Source: an uncultured Pseudomonadota bacterium (GTDB lineage Bacteria; Pseudomonadota; Gammaproteobacteria; Steroidobacterales; Steroidobacteraceae). Taken from it: a stretch of 64,000 nucleotides of DNA. Positions 41,910 through 51,973 of this stretch are shown here, one piece after another. The notes below the pieces were generated by a model that was given only the letters and a program-made list of their open reading frames with translations, made no database searches and was not told the DNA's origin. Numbering within the stretch: the first letter of the stretch is position 1; every line of letters begins with the position of its first letter. The position numbers and the translations under genes were made by a program. Where the stretch lies: NCBI GenBank assembly GCA_903838705.1, contig CAILZL010000040.1, forward strand, positions 62,001 through 126,000. The letters are read 5' to 3'.

Positions 41910-43918
41910 GTCGGCGTCTCAACTCTACGGAAGACATAGGTGTTGCCCAACAGAGATTCCGCCAGTGCGGCTAGTGCCAGAAGAATCAACAACAGATGCC
42001 AGAGCTCAAAACCACTGGGCTTGCCAGTAGTTGACGAGGCTGTAGTGCTGGCCAGATCCTGACGTTGTGCTGCCAGCACACTCTGCCAGTTATCAAGCTC
42101 CTCCTTGCTCATGGGCATCAGATTGGATTCATCTGGAACAGAATTGACAGCCACCAGTGAACTGCCCGTGGCAGTCACCACTTCATAGAACCCCTGTGAA
42201 TCCAGCTTCACGCTGCGCGCACGTTGTGAATCTGACAGGGACAGCAGGTTCCTGCCCAGCGGATCAATCACCTGCCCCGCAGCCGCAGCTTTATCCAGTG
42301 GCAGTGTGCCGCCAACGCGCTGTTCGCGTTTCAGTACAGTTTCACCGGCCAGATAACGGGCTGCTTCGGTCATGAAGCTGACAAACACCGGCTGCACCGG
42401 CAGGTCATTCCAGGTGTTGTCGAGTCCCGAGGTAAACAGCAACACCCGACCCTGACCACGGCGCTGCTCAAGCAGCAGGGGCGAACCATTATCAAGCTGT
42501 ACCAGAATGTGTGAATCCTGATCCGGCGTCACTGGAAGATAGCGAGTGACATTCAGGGCGCGCAAGCCAGCAGCACGTGCCAATGCAGCATGATTGATAT
42601 CCACATTGCCCACACTCATGCGTTCGCCCTGCTGATCGGCACGCAGTGTCCCGACCTGCAATTTGACCAGCGGCAGTATCTTGTCGGTCAGCGAACGCTC
42701 GCCCACGGCAGCGAATACCGCGCCCCCTTTCTGTACATATTCATCCAGCACTTCTGCGAGCTTGTCATTGACCGCACCCAGATCATCTATGAGTACAAAG
42801 CGATAACGCTCCAGTGTGCGTGTATCAAACTGATCAAGTCTGGCTGGTTTCAATTCATAACGTGAACCGGCCGCAGTAAACGCCGCATCAAGATACTTGC
42901 CCGGCAAGGCTGCAGGATTCATCGACAGGAATGGCACCGGCTGTCCCGCACTGTTTTCCACAACCGTGTAATACACATCATCAGCAACCAGAGTGTCTGC
43001 TGCCTTGATGCGCGCTTCAACCCTGTTGCTGCCGGTATTGAGTGCCACCTTGCTGAACTCAAAGACAGCCTGACCCGATGCAGGAACCGGCCTGACAAGT
43101 TCGCCGCGCGGAGAACCATTCACTGACAACTGTACTGTGAGTGTACCTGCCTCGCTGTTATAGCCCTGCACTGTCACTGCAATGGTGTTACCTGTGTGGT
43201 CAACACTGCTCACAGCAAAATTCGGCGTGATACCGCTGGCAACATTGTGCAACTCGACTTCCGTTACACGACCATTGACACTGCGTGGCACCAGTTCACC
43301 GAACTGGACGGGAAGGCCGGTTTCCTGAAAGTCACTGATGAGATGCGCAACCGTTGCCTGCTTTTCATCAGCGAGCAGAGCTTCAAGTCCGTTCATCATC
43401 GCGCCATATTGCAACTGGGCCGATCCGGCTTGCAGCTTCAACAGCATGCTGCGGATCCTGTTCTTGCCGTCACTGGTACCGTTCACCGGGCCTGCCATGA
43501 GCTGCAGTTCGTCGCCCGCAGAAATCAGCTCAAGCCGGTCAAAGGGCCCTGCATCTGCAATGATGGCTTCAGCCTGTCTGATCGCTGCCTGCCAGCGGTT
43601 GCCCTGCTGCATGGACATGGAACGATCGAGCAGCAGCACATGCAGCTTTGACTTTGCACTGTTCAATGCAACTGGAGGCTGAATCCACACCGGCTTGGCA
43701 AAGGCAAACGCAAGCAACCCGAGCAACAGGATTCGCAGTGCCAGCAACAGCCAGTAACGCAAACGCTTACGGACATGCACACGCCGTTCGGCCTGCAATA
43801 ACAACATGGCCGAACTGAATGACTGACGTTTCGGCGTTTCCGTCTGCAGTCGATGCAACCAGACCGGCAACGCAATGGCCGAAAGTCCTGCAAGAAATAA
43901 GGGTGCCAGCCAGCTCAT
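41906..43918 (-). CDS. BatA-N/VWA membrane protein
   Basis: 670 aa. The N-terminus MSWLAPLFLAGLSAIALPVWLHRL is the classic BatA/aerotolerance signature, with a second helix (about 58-77). A VWA-like domain starts with LHVLLLDRSMSM (partial MIDAS, DxSxS), and a GATase1-like segment (about 330-480, GRVLLFTSGLDNTW) follows. A C-terminal helix (about 640-660) closes it. It overlaps the DUF58 gene by four bases. Confidence 0.88.
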   Translation of the reverse strand: MSWLAPLFLAGLSAIALPVWLHRLQTETPKRQSFSSAMLLLQAERRVHVRKRLRYWLLLALRILLLGLLAFAFAKPVWIQPPVALNSAKSKLHVLLLDRSMSMQQGNRWQAAIRQAEAIIADAGPFDRLELISAGDELQLMAGPVNGTSDGKNRIRSMLLKLQAGSAQLQYGAMMNGLEALLADEKQATVAHLISDFQETGLPVQFGELVPRSVNGRVTEVELHNVASGITPNFAVSSVDHTGNTIAVTVQGYNSEAGTLTVQLSVNGSPRGELVRPVPASGQAVFEFSKVALNTGSNRVEARIKAADTLVADDVYYTVVENSAGQPVPFLSMNPAALPGKYLDAAFTAAGSRYELKPARLDQFDTRTLERYRFVLIDDLGAVNDKLAEVLDEYVQKGGAVFAAVGERSLTDKILPLVKLQVGTLRADQQGERMSVGNVDINHAALARAAGLRALNVTRYLPVTPDQDSHILVQLDNGSPLLLEQRRGQGRVLLFTSGLDNTWNDLPVQPVFVSFMTEAARYLAGETVLKREQRVGGTLPLDKAAAAGQVIDPLGRNLLSLSDSQRARSVKLDSQGFYEVVTATGSSLVAVNSVPDESNLMPMSKEELDNWQSVLAAQRQDLASTTASSTTGKPSGFELWHLLLILLALAALAESLLGNTYVFRRVETPT

Positions 43919-44826
43919 CGTCGTTTCTGCCTGAACAGGAAGTAGTTACGCAAGGGCACTTCCAGCGACTCGCTGGTATTGAGCAGCACATAATCAGCGC
44001 CCGCTCTGGTTGCAGCTTCCCGCATGCTTTGAATATGCGCCTGCATGCGCAGCGGATACTGTTCACTCATTTCCTGCGGTGACACTTCCACGGTCTGACC
44101 GGTCTCCATGTCTTCCAGCAAGGTGGACTCACTGAATCGCGGATCAAGTTCCTGTGGATCGAGCAGATGAAACAGGATCACATCCTGCCCCTGAAATGCC
44201 AGCGGGCGCACGGCATCCAGCATGGTTTGAGGATCGCAATAAAAATCGGATATCACTGCTACCATGCCGCGCCGTCTGATCTGATCGCGGAAGCGTGAAA
44301 AGGGAGCAGAAAGGTTTGTGTGCCGCTCTGCCGTAGCATGATCAATCATGTGCAATATGGCCTGCAACTGACCGCTGCGACTGGATGGCGGTCTGAATTC
44401 GCGTACGTCATCGCTGAATATCAGAGTGCCCACCGCATCATGCTGATGCGCAGCCAGATAGGCCAGACTCGCCGCCAGAATCTGGCCATAGCGAAACTTG
44501 CTGAGCTTGCCTTCACCCGCAAATGCCATCGATGCGCTGGCATCCAGCAATATCATCAGGTGACTGTTGGTTTCACCCAGAAAACGCTTGATATAAGTGC
44601 GGTCAGTGCGACTGTAAACATTCCAGTCGATAAAACGCGGATCATCACCTTCGGTATACGGTCGATACTCGGCAAACTCCTGACTGAATCCGAAGAAGGG
44701 CGAGCGATGCAAACCCACCAGAAAACCATTCACTGCCGCACGAGCAATCAGCTCCAGATTGGACAGGCTCGCCAGCACTTCAGGCTGGAGCAGCTTGTCA
44801 GAACGTGATTGTGGTACGGCAGCCAT
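43915..44826 (-). CDS. DUF58 protein
   Basis: 303 aa. The DUF58 signature reads YRPYTEGDDPRFIDWNVYSRT, and a VWA-like MILLDASASMAF (MIDAS DxSxS) follows. DUF58 proteins nearly always accompany MoxR ATPases, as here: MoxR ends three bases before. Probably a membrane-peripheral partner of MoxR. Confidence 0.95.
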   Translation of the reverse strand: MAAVPQSRSDKLLQPEVLASLSNLELIARAAVNGFLVGLHRSPFFGFSQEFAEYRPYTEGDDPRFIDWNVYSRTDRTYIKRFLGETNSHLMILLDASASMAFAGEGKLSKFRYGQILAASLAYLAAHQHDAVGTLIFSDDVREFRPPSSRSGQLQAILHMIDHATAERHTNLSAPFSRFRDQIRRRGMVAVISDFYCDPQTMLDAVRPLAFQGQDVILFHLLDPQELDPRFSESTLLEDMETGQTVEVSPQEMSEQYPLRMQAHIQSMREAATRAGADYVLLNTSESLEVPLRNYFLFRQKRR

Positions 44827-44829
44827 GGA

Positions 44830-45852
44830 TTATTCCGGCAACTGTGCAATCAGCTGTTCAAGCACATTGTCCACACTCACGACATCTGATTCAGCGTGAT
44901 AGTTGGCCAGCATGCGGTGACGCAGTACTGCGGGTGCAATGGTTTTCACGTCCTCATGTGAAACATGGTAACGGCCCTGCAGCAACGCGCGAGCCTTTGC
45001 CGCAAGGGTTATCGACATCGTGGCGCGCACACTGGCGCCGAACTTGATGTACTTGCGTACCTTGTCGGTAGCCAGTGGATCACCTGGCCGGGTCGCACGC
45101 ACCAGATTCACTGCATATCTGTTGACGTTTTCGGCTACGGGCACCTGACGTGTCAGCCACTGGAACTTCAGTATCTCTTCTGCATTGGTGCACGCTGTTG
45201 CCACAGGCGCCTCAACACTGTTGGTAAAGCGTTCGACTACAGCGAATTCATCATCGGCGCTAAGGTAATCAAGAATCACATTGAACAGGAAACGATCCAG
45301 CTGTGCTTCCGGCAACGGATAGGTACCTTCCAGCTCGATCGGATTTTGTGTGGCCAACACGAGAAATGGTTTTTCCAGCTGATGACGCTGACCACGAACC
45401 GTAATGCTGCGTTCCTGCATGGCTTCCAGCAGGGCGGCCTGAGTCTTGGGTGGTGTGCGATTGATTTCATCTGCCAGCACCACGTTGGCAAACAGCGGTC
45501 CGGGAATGAATGTCCAGACCCGCTTGCCGGTCACCTGATCAGCATCAATCATGTCAGTGCCGGTGATGTCGGTGGGCATCAGGTCAGGGGTAAACTGTAC
45601 TCGCTTGAAACTCAGGCCCAGCGCATCAGCCAGCGTACGCACCAGCAATGTCTTGGCAGTACCGGGCATACCGGTGATCAGACAGTGGCCACCGACCAGC
45701 AGCGTGATCAGCAAGTGATCTACCACCTCATCCTGTCCGATAATGACTTTACGCACTTCAGTGCGAAGTCGCGTTGTGGCCTGTCGGAAGCTGTCCATCA
45801 GGGCGCGAATGCTCTGATCGTCTGAAGCGTGTTCGTTAACGGCATTACTCAT
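44830..45852 (-). CDS. MoxR-family AAA+ ATPase
   Basis: 340 aa. Walker A GMPGTAKT, QFTPDLMPTDITGTD, Walker B NVVLADEINRTPPKTQAALL and sensor ATQNPIELEGTYPLPEAQLD are typical of MoxR. It is thought to act as a chaperone that activates VWA-containing partners, four of which or their relatives are encoded in this operon. Confidence 0.97.
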   Translation of the reverse strand: MSNAVNEHASDDQSIRALMDSFRQATTRLRTEVRKVIIGQDEVVDHLLITLLVGGHCLITGMPGTAKTLLVRTLADALGLSFKRVQFTPDLMPTDITGTDMIDADQVTGKRVWTFIPGPLFANVVLADEINRTPPKTQAALLEAMQERSITVRGQRHQLEKPFLVLATQNPIELEGTYPLPEAQLDRFLFNVILDYLSADDEFAVVERFTNSVEAPVATACTNAEEILKFQWLTRQVPVAENVNRYAVNLVRATRPGDPLATDKVRKYIKFGASVRATMSITLAAKARALLQGRYHVSHEDVKTIAPAVLRHRMLANYHAESDVVSVDNVLEQLIAQLPE

Positions 45853-45888
45853 GTTTGTTTCATTCCCGTGTGCTAAACCATCAGATCT

Positions 45889-48198
45889 CTACTTTGTCCT
45901 GGCCAGCTCCAGCAACAGCTGCTGCGCAGGACGGAAATTCGGCGCCACTTCCAGCACCATCAATACATTCTTTCTGGCCTCAGCATTACGCTGTAATGCC
46001 TGCAATGCCCGGGCAAGCCGATAGTACGCGGTTGCCCGATCAGGCGGATCAAGTTTGAGTGCGGCCTGGAATTCAGAAAGCGCTTCAGCGGGGCGCTTGA
46101 GCGTCAGTAACGTGTCGCCCAGTTCACCATGCACCTCGTAATTAAAGGGAGTGACATAGTTAATTGCATCCAGCACCAGTGCTGCTTCGCTGAACTTCTG
46201 CTGGCTGCGCAATCGGGTTGCCAGCCAGCGCAACGCCTCCGGATCATGACCACCGCGTTTGAAATAGGTTTCCAGCGTTGTTTGCGCCTGCGCGGCTCTA
46301 TCTGTTCCGTTATAGGCACGGGCAAGCGCCACATAAGGACTGCCGCCCTCCACATCATTTGGCAACACGCTTAAAGCTGCCTGAGCAGATTGCATCACGG
46401 TAGCCCAGTCAGCATGTGAGAAGGCAGCCTGCATGGTGCTGCGATCATTTTCCCAGGCATCAAAATGGTCAAACAGGTTACTGAATTCACGCTGCATGAA
46501 CGCGTTGAAACGTGTGTCGAATTCCTTTGGTGATATCTTGAAAACTGATTGCACCGCTTTGCTGGTATCCATACCGCTTTTGAAAGCAGCCAGCATGTCA
46601 TTGAAACGCGCGGTACCGAATTCGCGGTCAATGAACTCACAGATCAGCCCGGCCTGCATATAGGACACCATCACCTGTCCGGGTGTTTCGGGACGGATGA
46701 ATCCTCTGTCCAGCTCGGCCACCGGCAGAGCCTTGCCAGCCTTGAATGCCGCATACACTTCGGCAGGAATGCTGATCCCCTTTACAGGGCCACTGCTCCA
46801 TTCTTCATAAACTGAAATGCCCTCACTGAACCAGCGTGGTACGCGGTGATCAGTGGATTCAAGCGTGAACACGTGTGCCAGTTCATGCCACAGTGTCGTG
46901 CCCCAGTGAAATTCATCCGTGGCACGTGAAGAAGGTGAATCCATTGCCACTACATACCCGAAGGTCACACCCAGCAAGCCCAGCCCCGGCTCACCGGCAG
47001 TGCGCACAGCAAAATCCTCATGGTTGGGATAGACCTCGACAACCACCGGCTCTTTCAGCTTGAAATTGAATTGCTTCGTATATACAGCAATGGCTTCTTC
47101 AGTAAGCTTGCGTGCATAGGGGCCAAGGACTGCGCTTTCTTTCTTGTGCAGGCGCAACACAATGGGAGTTTGATCACGAAGTGATTGAACACTACCGGTT
47201 TCATGCCCGGTGATTTCCGGATATGCCAGCACGTCATAGTCTTTCAACGAATCCAGCAAACGTAGCGTATTCACAGTAACCACGTTATAGGGATCACCCT
47301 TGTAGGCAGCCTCCATCTGCTCACGAGCTGCGCTGATCTGATTGTCGCGCAGCAGGCTGCTGCCATAATCCACCCGTGCTTCCCAGTTGTCAGGCTGTAT
47401 CTGCACCGCACGCTTGTACAGGTCCACTGCTTCGCGTGTACGGCGGGTAATCACATAGAAGTGCGCAGGAATCGCATAGATATCACCATATGCAGGATTC
47501 TCGGCGAGCGCTTTCTTAACCCAGCTGCTCTGAGTGACATCGGTACCAAGCGGCGACAGCAACAGCTCAACAGAAGCCTGCAAAGCATATATTTCCAGCT
47601 GCGGCAGTTGTGCGGCCGTAGCAACCTGTGTTGCCTGGCTAAGCAGTTCAGCTGCACGACTGGTATCGCTGTCTTCGAGATTCACACGTGCTGCCAGCAA
47701 CAAAGCACGCAGCCTCGCGCCCGGCGGAACAGCGCTACCCTCCATCACAGGCTGCAGGTATGCATTAGCCTGAGTGGCAAATTGATACACCAGTACCGAG
47801 GCAGCACCGACCTGTGCAAAGGCGTAGTTTTTGTCAGCCTGCAAGGCTTCCTGATAAAGCTTCAATGCCTCCGAATTCTGGTGCGTCTCGGCATACAGCT
47901 CGCCCCAGCGTGTCAGTAATGCCGGAGTGGAACGCTGCTTGACGGCCGCACCAAACAATTCATTGGCGCTCTTTACATCACCGAGCGCCCACGCCACTTC
48001 GGCGCGGATGGCAAGACTGCTGGAACTGGTCAACAAGCCACGATAACAACGACTTGCTGCATCCCGCTGCCCGCGCCATGTCAGTTGATCACACGCAACC
48101 AGCGCGGTATCTGTCACTGCACCGTAGTGAATGCCACGCGCTGCCGCAGGCAATGCAAATAGCAGCAACATTGGAATGACAATGCCGGCGAATCTCAT
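45889..48198 (-). CDS. TPR protein with a gluzincin (peptidase MA-like) domain
   Basis: 769 aa. A signal peptide (about 1-21) is followed by TPR repeats (about 30-330), then a zinc-peptidase domain with TLWHELAHVFTL (HExxH) and the downstream Glu in WFSEGISVYEEW, and further TPRs (about 600-765). It is periplasmic. Its start overlaps the stop of the caspase-fold-like gene by four bases. It may process or scaffold envelope proteins handled by the MoxR/VWA machinery; substrate unknown. Confidence 0.85.
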   Translation of the reverse strand: MRFAGIVIPMLLLFALPAAARGIHYGAVTDTALVACDQLTWRGQRDAASRCYRGLLTSSSSLAIRAEVAWALGDVKSANELFGAAVKQRSTPALLTRWGELYAETHQNSEALKLYQEALQADKNYAFAQVGAASVLVYQFATQANAYLQPVMEGSAVPPGARLRALLLAARVNLEDSDTSRAAELLSQATQVATAAQLPQLEIYALQASVELLLSPLGTDVTQSSWVKKALAENPAYGDIYAIPAHFYVITRRTREAVDLYKRAVQIQPDNWEARVDYGSSLLRDNQISAAREQMEAAYKGDPYNVVTVNTLRLLDSLKDYDVLAYPEITGHETGSVQSLRDQTPIVLRLHKKESAVLGPYARKLTEEAIAVYTKQFNFKLKEPVVVEVYPNHEDFAVRTAGEPGLGLLGVTFGYVVAMDSPSSRATDEFHWGTTLWHELAHVFTLESTDHRVPRWFSEGISVYEEWSSGPVKGISIPAEVYAAFKAGKALPVAELDRGFIRPETPGQVMVSYMQAGLICEFIDREFGTARFNDMLAAFKSGMDTSKAVQSVFKISPKEFDTRFNAFMQREFSNLFDHFDAWENDRSTMQAAFSHADWATVMQSAQAALSVLPNDVEGGSPYVALARAYNGTDRAAQAQTTLETYFKRGGHDPEALRWLATRLRSQQKFSEAALVLDAINYVTPFNYEVHGELGDTLLTLKRPAEALSEFQAALKLDPPDRATAYYRLARALQALQRNAEARKNVLMVLEVAPNFRPAQQLLLELARTK

Positions 48199-49154
48199 GG
48201 CGATCCACCACCCTGCACTGCCTTGCCCGACTCAGCATCAATTCGCGCATCCAGTTCAGCCAGTTGCAGCATCAAGGGTTCCAGCTGCCTGAAGTACTCC
48301 TCCTCAGCAAGACTGTCTTTACGGAGTCGTAGTTCTTCAATCTGACTGTCAAGCTGTTCGCGCTGCGCAATCAATCCGGAATTGGCTGCAGTGACGTGCA
48401 CTTCCGCACCCGCCAGCTGCGCAATGGCGAACACACCGGCACGCGCGCCGGTCAGTTGTGCATGTTCAGTCGCCAGACGCGACTCAGCCTCGTAGTAATC
48501 CTTGACCTTGCGCGACGCAAGATCAAAAGCTTCCTGTACGCTGATACGGCCATTCTTGTCAGTATCTGCCGCAGGTGCAGCCAGCGCTTCGGCAAACAGA
48601 TGACCGAATTGAGTGATGTTGCGCTCATTGCCGTTGCGAGTAGCCGTCACGATAATGCGGGCCTCTTTTTTGAGCGCTTCCTGTAAAGCACCGCTTGAAC
48701 TGCCTGTTGCGACGATCAACTGACTTTCGGATTTGATCGCATCCAGCATTCTGGCCAGTTCCGCACCACTGAGATCGGCACCGGGAATATTGAATTTGTA
48801 TTCATAACCATCGTACGTGCCATGTCCGATCAGGTAGATCGCAAGCCGGTCTTCCTTGTTCAGACTGATTGCCCATTGCCGCAGTACCGCCATGATGTTG
48901 GCACGCGTTGCTGCTTCACCGTTCAATACCTGCAAATGATCAGCGCTGGTCAGCCCCGCGCTGGCAGCCCGGATTGCGGCCACCTCCTTGTCAAACTGCT
49001 TCTGGTAGACCACCTCTCCGCCCAGCCCCTCAATGACCAGCACGTTGAGTTCTGCCCGTGCAGAGACACCAGCCAGCAGCAGAACAAGCAGCACAGCAAG
49101 ATTGCCTTGCAATTTTTTCATTGAGCCGCATGACAGACTGAATAAGAGTGACAT
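48195..49154 (-). CDS. secreted C13/caspase-fold-like protein, probably without catalytic Cys
   Basis: 319 aa from ATG 49154 (TGATG overlap with the upstream stop; GGGGG upstream); ATG 49121 gives a cleaner signal peptide, MKKLQGNLAVLLVLLLAGVSARA. The His-Gly of the C13/caspase fold is seen in AIYLIGHGTYDG, but the position of the catalytic Cys reads ATGSSSGAL, with Ser. An EF-hand-like loop, DTDKNGRISVQEA, follows. A C-terminal coiled coil (EQLDSQIEELRLRKDSL) may bind partners. Probably a pseudoenzyme or calcium-responsive scaffold. Confidence 0.7.
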   Translation of the reverse strand: MSLLFSLSCGSMKKLQGNLAVLLVLLLAGVSARAELNVLVIEGLGGEVVYQKQFDKEVAAIRAASAGLTSADHLQVLNGEAATRANIMAVLRQWAISLNKEDRLAIYLIGHGTYDGYEYKFNIPGADLSGAELARMLDAIKSESQLIVATGSSSGALQEALKKEARIIVTATRNGNERNITQFGHLFAEALAAPAADTDKNGRISVQEAFDLASRKVKDYYEAESRLATEHAQLTGARAGVFAIAQLAGAEVHVTAANSGLIAQREQLDSQIEELRLRKDSLAEEEYFRQLEPLMLQLAELDARIDAESGKAVQGGGSP

Positions 49155-51382
49155 CAGATTACCCCCCAACGACGGCGCAATATCCACTCGGAGGCTTTCA
49201 ACAACAACAGCACCAGAAAATTGATCGGCATGTCCCACAAAGTTCTGGTCTGCTGTTCAGAGATACCGGAAGGTGAGAAGCGGATCGCTTCAGGCAGGCC
49301 GGCAAGATTGTCGGCACTCCAGTACTGACCACCGGTCGCCGCCGCCAGTTGCGACAGCAAACTGCGATTCTGGCGCAATGAAAAATATTCAGCAGTTCCC
49401 TGATCATGGTGTACGGCTGTATGCGCAGTGCCCACCACTTCCTTGCCACGCCGTGCCTGCATGTCCATGTAAAAAGTGCCGGAAGCATCGGGCGCATATT
49501 TCGCTTCATACACACCGGGCTGATCAGTAACGGGTTTCAGATTGATATTTTCTGTTGCGCCAGAAGGTGAAGTGGTGATAGCGGTCACCTGCAAATCCCG
49601 TTGTGGCTGAAAACTCTTGTCACGCAACGTCGCACGGACACGCAGATCATCACCAGTTGCCGTCGCAGCAAACTCCACCGGTCTGGACACATCAGTAACC
49701 AGACCACGCATCACCTGACGCCAGAAAAATTCATGATGCTGATCTTCGACAGGCAGACTCATCTGCCAGCGCCAGCTCCCCCCCGTAGCAAATACAGCAG
49801 CATGGCCACGACCATAGGCCTGAGTCACAAACAGGGGTTGCTCCTTGTTCTGCACCTTCACAGTCATCAGCGTGGAGGCAGCGGGCTTGAGTGCGCCCAG
49901 ATCCTGGTAGTCAGCCAGCATAGGCAAGGCATTCCACTGCCTGGTGTTGTCTGCCGGATCATCGCTGAACTTGAGCCAGGATTCGCGCTGACCCCTCGAC
50001 GTGAGGCTGGCCTGAGCCTGAACGCGATGAAAACTCTTTCCAGGATCAGGAAGCTTCACCGGCAACACTTCATTCAGGGAAGTATTGGCCCACCCGCCTT
50101 CGCTCAGCGCTTTGGAACCACCGAGCATCAGCAGACTGCCGCCACGCAGATTCACAAACTCCTGCATCAGTTGTAGCTGCACCTTGCTGAAATACGCTGC
50201 CTGAATATTGCCAAGCACCAGTGCGTGATACTTGAACAAGTCCTCGCGCGTCACAGGAAATCCATCCTTGAGCTCATCAGCGTTCTCAACACCCTGACGA
50301 TAAAGACCGTTGGTGGTGGTACGCAGCATCGACACCAGCCGCACGCTTTTGTCCGCCTCAAGCGCACGACGCATGAATTTGTATTCCCAGCGCGGCTCGC
50401 CTTCCACATACAGTACCGGCGCCACATCACTGGCAACATTGACCAGCTGGGTGCGAATGTTGTTGCGCAGCTCGCGTTCCTTGTCAGATCCGATCAACTC
50501 GAATTTGAGATCGCGATAACCGCTGTCATTCATGTCGAATTCAATCCATGCAGTACTGATCGTCGTGTCCTTGGGCAGGATGATTTCCCTGGCCGCCAGC
50601 AGCTTGTCACCATCGCTGATACGGATTCTCGCTATGCCGGCACCGTCATGACGAACAGCTATCCGTGCCGCCAGCTTGCTGCCCGGCAGTGTGGTGGTCG
50701 GCACCAGCACACTGTCCAGCTCCACATCTTCCGGCATCTGTTCGCGGCCAATACCAATAACATGCACGGGCACACCGAACCGGCTGATCTCTGCCAGTTG
50801 GGCAGGATCAAGCTGCCCGGTATTCTCCGAACCATCACTCAGCAATACCACCGCACCCAGCGGGGTAGTGCGCGAGGCATTCAAAACCTGCAGCACCGAA
50901 TCACCAATCCGGGTGGCCGAACCAGATTCAGGCAATGCGTCAAAACTGTCCTGTTTGATGGCATTTGCGGCGAAGGTGTAACGACGTAATTGATAATCTC
51001 TGCTCAGATCAGCAAATACCGCATTGCCCAGCACTCCCTTTGCCTGCTGCATACGGGTGGCATCGGCGTCCGGCACGCTCATACTGGCTGAGGTATCGAG
51101 CATCAGAGCGACACTGTTTTCGCCGGAGCGCAATGACTTGATCAGTAAGGCAGGTTGCCACATCACCCACAATACCAGCGCCCACATGGCCAGCTGTAAG
51201 GCGCTGATCACCAGCATACGCGATGGGCCCAGGATGCGACCGCGCCGCCAGGCCAGCAGCATCAACAGTGCTGCACCGGCCAGCCATAGCAGCAGCATGG
51301 CAGTAACCGGCCAGTCACGAAGATAAATGAGCTCGCCGAACCGGAACTCACCTGCTGGATACTTGAACAAGAATTCAAACAC
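49154..51382 (-). CDS. VWA/glutamine-amidotransferase-like membrane protein
   Basis: 742 aa. Two N-terminal membrane helices (about 26-46 and 57-76) are followed by a VWA domain with VALMLDTSASMSVPD (MIDAS), then APVLYVEGEPRWEYKF and a GATase1-like part with GGSLLMLGGSKALSEGGW. A final hydrophobic segment (about 722-735) anchors the C-terminus. First gene of the seven-gene operon. Its stop codon overlaps the next ATG by one base (TGATG). Confidence 0.87.
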   Translation of the reverse strand: MFEFLFKYPAGEFRFGELIYLRDWPVTAMLLLWLAGAALLMLLAWRRGRILGPSRMLVISALQLAMWALVLWVMWQPALLIKSLRSGENSVALMLDTSASMSVPDADATRMQQAKGVLGNAVFADLSRDYQLRRYTFAANAIKQDSFDALPESGSATRIGDSVLQVLNASRTTPLGAVVLLSDGSENTGQLDPAQLAEISRFGVPVHVIGIGREQMPEDVELDSVLVPTTTLPGSKLAARIAVRHDGAGIARIRISDGDKLLAAREIILPKDTTISTAWIEFDMNDSGYRDLKFELIGSDKERELRNNIRTQLVNVASDVAPVLYVEGEPRWEYKFMRRALEADKSVRLVSMLRTTTNGLYRQGVENADELKDGFPVTREDLFKYHALVLGNIQAAYFSKVQLQLMQEFVNLRGGSLLMLGGSKALSEGGWANTSLNEVLPVKLPDPGKSFHRVQAQASLTSRGQRESWLKFSDDPADNTRQWNALPMLADYQDLGALKPAASTLMTVKVQNKEQPLFVTQAYGRGHAAVFATGGSWRWQMSLPVEDQHHEFFWRQVMRGLVTDVSRPVEFAATATGDDLRVRATLRDKSFQPQRDLQVTAITTSPSGATENINLKPVTDQPGVYEAKYAPDASGTFYMDMQARRGKEVVGTAHTAVHHDQGTAEYFSLRQNRSLLSQLAAATGGQYWSADNLAGLPEAIRFSPSGISEQQTRTLWDMPINFLVLLLLKASEWILRRRWGVI

Positions 51383-51522
51383 TGGCTGCTCGACACCTAT
51401 TCTTAGTCATTGCGGCTCCTGCACTGCCGCAATTACAACTTCGGGCAGTTACCCTGCACTTATACCAGCCCCGGAAATTCGCTCAAGCAAAGAAAGGACA
51501 ATGGCAGGAAGTGGCATACTCT

Positions 51523-51903
51523 ATGTCAATAATCATTACTCCCGACTGCACTCAAACCATGTACGAAGCAAAACAGCATGCGCTCGCAACACGATCTCTG
51601 TTCGTTCGGCGGATAGCACTCCATGCTGCGGCTGCCGCCGCGTTGATCCTGTTATCACTGGCCATCGGCATGAGCGGCTACATGGCATTCGAACATCTTG
51701 ACCGCATTGATGCCTTCCTCAATGCCAGCATGCTGCTGGGCGGCATGGGGCCCGTTGACCTGCCCCGGACTGAAGCGGGCAAAGTGTTCGCCGGCCTGTA
51801 TGCGCTGTATGCCGGTCTGGTCTTTCTGGTCACGGTGGGGCTGGTGTTTGCACCGCTCATCCACCGGATCATGCACCGGTTTCATCTGGAAAATGACAAA
51901 TGA
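51523..51903 (+). CDS. two-helix membrane protein of unknown function
   Basis: About 126 aa; GTG 51511 and ATG 51559 are alternative starts. Two hydrophobic helices (about 30-52 and 85-110) enclose an extracytoplasmic loop with MLLGGMGPVDLP. The tail RIMHRFHLENDK is basic. The two-helix plus pore-loop-like layout recalls small channels but no selectivity signature is seen. Divergent from the VWA operon and 70 bp before the radical SAM gene. Confidence 0.6.
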   Translation: MSIIITPDCTQTMYEAKQHALATRSLFVRRIALHAAAAAALILLSLAIGMSGYMAFEHLDRIDAFLNASMLLGGMGPVDLPRTEAGKVFAGLYALYAGLVFLVTVGLVFAPLIHRIMHRFHLENDK

Positions 51904-51973
51904 TCCCGGTTGGCACAGCGCGTTGCGCCGGACATTGATAGGCTAGCCATCCGATTTTTCAGTGACCGGATTC

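Noticed and set aside
44965-45825. 286-aa plus-strand open frame
   Set aside because: Fully antisense to the MoxR ATPase gene, which has all its motifs; the composition is not protein-like.
50225-50989. 254-aa plus-strand open frame
   Set aside because: Antisense to the VWA/amidotransferase-like gene, with no ribosome-binding site and no recognisable domain.
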